From contig CAIVKC010000066.1 in assembly GCA_903906365.1 (NCBI GenBank), positions 1 through 55,741 on the forward strand: 55,741 nucleotides of DNA, read 5' to 3'. Positions 53,038-55,741 of this stretch are shown here, in pieces; within the stretch, counting starts at the first letter, position 1; each line of letters begins with the position of its first letter. Position numbers and translations under genes: made by a program. This stretch comes from an uncultured Bacteroidota bacterium (GTDB lineage: Bacteria; Bacteroidota; Bacteroidia; Chitinophagales; Chitinophagaceae). Below the pieces are notes generated by a model. The model was not told the origin of the DNA. It worked only from the letters and a program-made list of their open reading frames with translations, and did no database searches.

Positions 53038-55554
53038 ATGGGTTTATCCAAATTCCGGGGGCAATGGCTACTGACCTTGTTGGGCTGCATTCTTTGTTTT
53101 ACCATCGCTAGTGCCCAGCCAAAAATCCTGAAAGGAGTCATCCTGGATGCCCACAGCGAGGAGCGTATACCTTTTGCCTCCATGCGTTTCCAGGCCTCCG
53201 GTAATGGGAAACTGAGCGATTCGGCGGGCAGTTTCAGCTTTCGTTTTGAATCCTGGCCAAAAGACACCCTGGAAATCACCTACGTGGGGTACCAGCCCTA
53301 CCGGCTGGTATTTGACTCGGCCCTGCTGGAAAAAGCCTCCTCAAATCAGGTGATTTCCCTGGTCATCCGGATGGAAAGGGGTAAATACATCAACGACTAT
53401 GTGGTCAGAAAAAAAGTGGACTTCGGGCTGCTGATGTGGAAAAGGATCGTACGGAGAAAAAAATTCAACGACCGTTACCGCTTCGATAATTTTTCCTATG
53501 AGCTCTACAACAAACTGGAGCTCGACCTCAACAACGTCAAGCGGAAAAAGCTGCAGGCTAACCGGCTGCTTCGGCCGTTCAGTTTTGTATTGGACAATAT
53601 TGACACCACCGGGGGCCGTCCCTTCCTGCCCCTGTACCTGACGGAAACGCTCTCAGATTATTATTACCAGAAATCCCCCATCCGCCGCCGTGAGATCATC
53701 CGGGGTAGCAAAACGGTGGGTGTAGACAATGAAAGCGTTTCCAGGTTCCTGGGCGGGACGGACCAGAATGTGGATTTCTACAGTAATTTTATCCCCGTAT
53801 TTGACAAAAGATTTGTCAGTCCCATCTCAGACAACGGCGATGAATATTACCGCTATAAGGTAGTTGATACCCAGCTGGTCAATTCCCGGCGGCTGTTCCA
53901 CCTCATCTTCACCCCCAAACGTAAGGGCCAGAGTACCTTTGAGGGCGACTGTTGGGTGCATGACACCACTTTTGCCATCCAGAAAATGAACCTCCGGCTT
54001 TCCTCCGATGCCAACATCAATTTTGTGGAGCAGCTCAGCCTGATCCAGGAATTCTCCCTCATCTCTGATTCGGTCTGGTTTTTAACCAAGGACAAATTCG
54101 TGGTTGATATTGCCCCCCTGGGAAAGAACAAGACCGGATTTATAGGCCGCAAGACCACCACCTACCGACAAATCGTGGTCAATGACTCTTCGGTGGGCCG
54201 GGAGGTGGCCAAGAACAAACTGGTGGAGGAAATCCTGTTTTCCCCCCAGGCCAGGGATCAGCCGGACTCCTTCTGGCAGCAATCCAGGCATGAACCGCTC
54301 TCCACCAATGAAAAGAAGATCTACCAGACCGTGGACACCCTGCTGAAGATGCCCATTTTCCATACCTATACCAATGTGCTCAATTTCATAGGAACAGGTT
54401 ACCTGGATGTCTATAAGAAGTACCAGATCGGGCCCTGGTTCAACTGGGTATACAGCAACGTGCTGGAAGGCCTGCGGCTTCGCTTTGACTTGGGGACCAA
54501 CCGCTATTTCAACAACAAAATCACCCTGCACGGTTATGCGGCCTATGGCTTATCCGACCATACATGGTATGGCGAGGGGGATGCCCTCTGGATCCTGAAA
54601 AAGAGCCCCCGGCTCACCCTGTACGGAATGATCCGCAGGGACCTCGATTTCGGCCAGCAGTACTACGATGAAATTTCCTCCGACAACATTTTTTCACTGG
54701 CATTCCGCAAACCCAATATCCCCATCAAGTTTCAGCGGCTCGAGGAAAAAAAACTGGAAATGTTCAAGGAATGGCATTCGGGATTTTCCGTTCGACTGAC
54801 GGCGGACCAGAAGATCTATGATCCCATTCAGAACCTGCCGCCCAAAATCCTCTACCTCAATACTACGGGTCAGCCCCTCAACAGTTTTGAGGCCTCCGTT
54901 AAACTCCGCTACGCCTACCTGGAAAAGATCCTGGAAAACACCTTTTACCGGACCAGCCTGGGCAGCGATTACCCGATCGTGGATTTCAAATATACCCGTG
55001 GTATCTCCGGGGTCCTGAACAGCAGCTATAATTACCAAAAGATTACAGCCAGTATCTCCGACTATAAAAAGGTGCCACCCCTGGGGATCCTCTATTATAA
55101 TATTTTTGCTGGTCAAACCTTTGGCACCCTGCCTTATCCCTTCCTGGACATAGCCCCGGGCAATGAGATCCATTATTACAACCAGTATGCCTTCAGCCTG
55201 ATCAATAAATATGAATACCTCCATGACCGTTACCTGGGGGTCAACCTGGAGCATAATTTCGGCAACGGCCTGTTCCGCTTCATTCCCATAACCAGGAAGC
55301 TCAAGTTTCGACAGTTCTGGACCGCCAAGGCGCTCTGGGGAAGTCTCTCCCAGGCCAATGCGCTGTTCAACAATTCCTCCAGCTACACCTTCCAGTCCCT
55401 CAATGGCAAGACCTACCTGGAATTGGGCACGGGCGTGGACAATATCTTCAAAATTTTCCGGCTGGATTTCGTCTGGCGCGTACTGCCGGGTTCAACCCCT
55501 CAGGGGGGCGCCCCCCCGTTGGGGATATTCGGGAGTTTCCGCGTGGACTTCTAA
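53038..55554 (+). CDS. DUF5686 and carboxypeptidase-regulatory-like domain outer-membrane protein
   Basis: An 838-residue exported protein. After a signal peptide (ending FTIASAQ) a CarboxypepD_reg-like beta-sandwich covers about 28-115 (LKGVILDAHSEERIPFASMR, DTLEITYVGYQPYRLVF). The rest matches DUF5686: WKRIVRRKKFNDRYRFDNFS near 138-157, the middle region with FHLIFTPKRKGQSTFEGDCW, and a C-terminal beta-barrel-like region (many alternating aromatic strands, ending GIFGSFRVDF). The family is common in Bacteroidota outer membranes; its role is unknown, though the regulatory domain recalls TonB-linked receptors. The window's terminator at 55565-55602 faces the opposite strand. Confidence 0.88.
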   Translation: MGLSKFRGQWLLTLLGCILCFTIASAQPKILKGVILDAHSEERIPFASMRFQASGNGKLSDSAGSFSFRFESWPKDTLEITYVGYQPYRLVFDSALLEKASSNQVISLVIRMERGKYINDYVVRKKVDFGLLMWKRIVRRKKFNDRYRFDNFSYELYNKLELDLNNVKRKKLQANRLLRPFSFVLDNIDTTGGRPFLPLYLTETLSDYYYQKSPIRRREIIRGSKTVGVDNESVSRFLGGTDQNVDFYSNFIPVFDKRFVSPISDNGDEYYRYKVVDTQLVNSRRLFHLIFTPKRKGQSTFEGDCWVHDTTFAIQKMNLRLSSDANINFVEQLSLIQEFSLISDSVWFLTKDKFVVDIAPLGKNKTGFIGRKTTTYRQIVVNDSSVGREVAKNKLVEEILFSPQARDQPDSFWQQSRHEPLSTNEKKIYQTVDTLLKMPIFHTYTNVLNFIGTGYLDVYKKYQIGPWFNWVYSNVLEGLRLRFDLGTNRYFNNKITLHGYAAYGLSDHTWYGEGDALWILKKSPRLTLYGMIRRDLDFGQQYYDEISSDNIFSLAFRKPNIPIKFQRLEEKKLEMFKEWHSGFSVRLTADQKIYDPIQNLPPKILYLNTTGQPLNSFEASVKLRYAYLEKILENTFYRTSLGSDYPIVDFKYTRGISGVLNSSYNYQKITASISDYKKVPPLGILYYNIFAGQTFGTLPYPFLDIAPGNEIHYYNQYAFSLINKYEYLHDRYLGVNLEHNFGNGLFRFIPITRKLKFRQFWTAKALWGSLSQANALFNNSSSYTFQSLNGKTYLELGTGVDNIFKIFRLDFVWRVLPGSTPQGGAPPLGIFGSFRVDF

Positions 55555-55564
55555 GAAGGGAATT

Positions 55565-55602
55565 AAAAAAAAATTCCAACCGCGCTGGGAGCGGTTGGAA
55601 TT
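55565..55602 (-). terminator. Strong terminator of the minus-strand gene at the window end
   Basis: AATTCCAACCGC and GCGGTTGGAATT form a perfect 12-bp stem with a seven-base loop. On the minus strand it runs into nine T residues (55565-55573 in reverse). It lies 25 bp past the stop of the partial gene at 55628-55741 and could also partly end the DUF5686 transcript coming from the other side. Confidence 0.85.
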
Positions 55603-55627
55603 GCAAAACAGGATCAGACTATATCCC

Positions 55628-55741
55628 TTATTCTTTGATGGTGGTGGTCATGGCGGGCTTATTATATTTCCACTCACTGGTATTGAGCTGTTTTTTATCC
55701 GGGTACAATTCATCGGCTGTATTGCCATCATAGAGCCGGCC
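55628..55741 (-). CDS. 3' end of a minus-strand gene, product unknown (partial)
   Basis: An open frame runs from the window edge to a TAA at 55628-55630 and encodes the last 37 residues of a protein, including YDGNTADELYPDKK and the end SEWKYNKPAMTTTIKE. The strong terminator 25 bp downstream shows that this is a genuine gene end. The fragment is too short to name a family. Confidence 0.7.
   Translation of the reverse strand, partial: GRLYDGNTADELYPDKKQLNTSEWKYNKPAMTTTIKE

Noticed and set aside
1-55741. CRISPR arrays, tRNA or rRNA genes, IS elements and prophage genes
   Set aside because: I found no regularly spaced short repeats, cloverleaf-like segments, transposase or phage motifs. The tandem repeats present are inside adhesin coding regions.

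Overview
The window looks like a chromosomal segment of a Bacteroidota bacterium, most likely of the Chitinophagaceae type. The evidence is several secreted proteins ending in type IX secretion (T9SS) sorting domains of the YPNPA kind, promoters that fit the Bacteroidota TTTG / TAnnTTTG pattern, no strong Shine-Dalgarno sequences, and lineage-typical families (DUF5686, carboxypeptidase-regulatory-like domains, an RNase III with Asn at a usual Asp position). There are no rRNA, tRNA, CRISPR, phage or IS features that I can support.

Layout. (1) 1-16656 is a surface-protein region on the minus strand: two giant low-complexity, repeat-rich adhesin-like genes (262-6762 and 8306-13612) followed by two smaller T9SS cargo genes (14223-15371 and 15562-16656). 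The first giant gene carries an in-frame TAA at 262-264 exactly where its relatives have a conserved Glu, so its C-terminal region and sorting domain (1-261 and beyond the window) are cut off. (2) 16933-19372 is the compact acpP-fabF-rnc cluster with a good promoter. (3) 19647-24523 holds a GNAT acetyltransferase, a DUF4870 membrane protein, mfd and a small secreted protein. (4) 24624-28397 is a KP-43-like subtilisin with a T9SS tail. (5) 28612-36278 is mostly housekeeping: a flavin reductase, two small membrane proteins, glycyl-tRNA synthetase, an unknown membrane protein, then a YihY-MazG-PhzF-Dtd cluster that is divergent from ArfB. (6) 36704-41368 is a 1554-residue orphan histidine kinase with eight PAS-like domains. 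(7) 41353-48770 contains a pseudouridine synthase, a periplasmic coiled-coil protein, a Wzx/MATE-like flippase, an MBL hydrolase and a large predicted outer-membrane protein that joins a degenerate peptidase-like domain, a beta-propeller and a beta-barrel. (8) 49090-52912 is a six-gene minus-strand run of membrane proteins with a winged-helix regulator and two matching 8-5-8 inverted repeats. (9) The window ends with a DUF5686 outer-membrane protein and the 3' end of a minus-strand gene.

The most promising undescribed unit is the regulator-operator-membrane cluster at 49090-52938. It has a winged-helix regulator, two near-identical operators placed before two of its genes, a DgkA-like lipid kinase and poorly characterised membrane families (DUF1361, probable DUF6688). 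The interrupted T9SS adhesin is the clearest sequence anomaly. Other items worth a look are the 36-bp palindrome at 29653-29688, the exact 585-bp tandem repeats in the second adhesin and the peptidase-like/propeller/barrel fusion.
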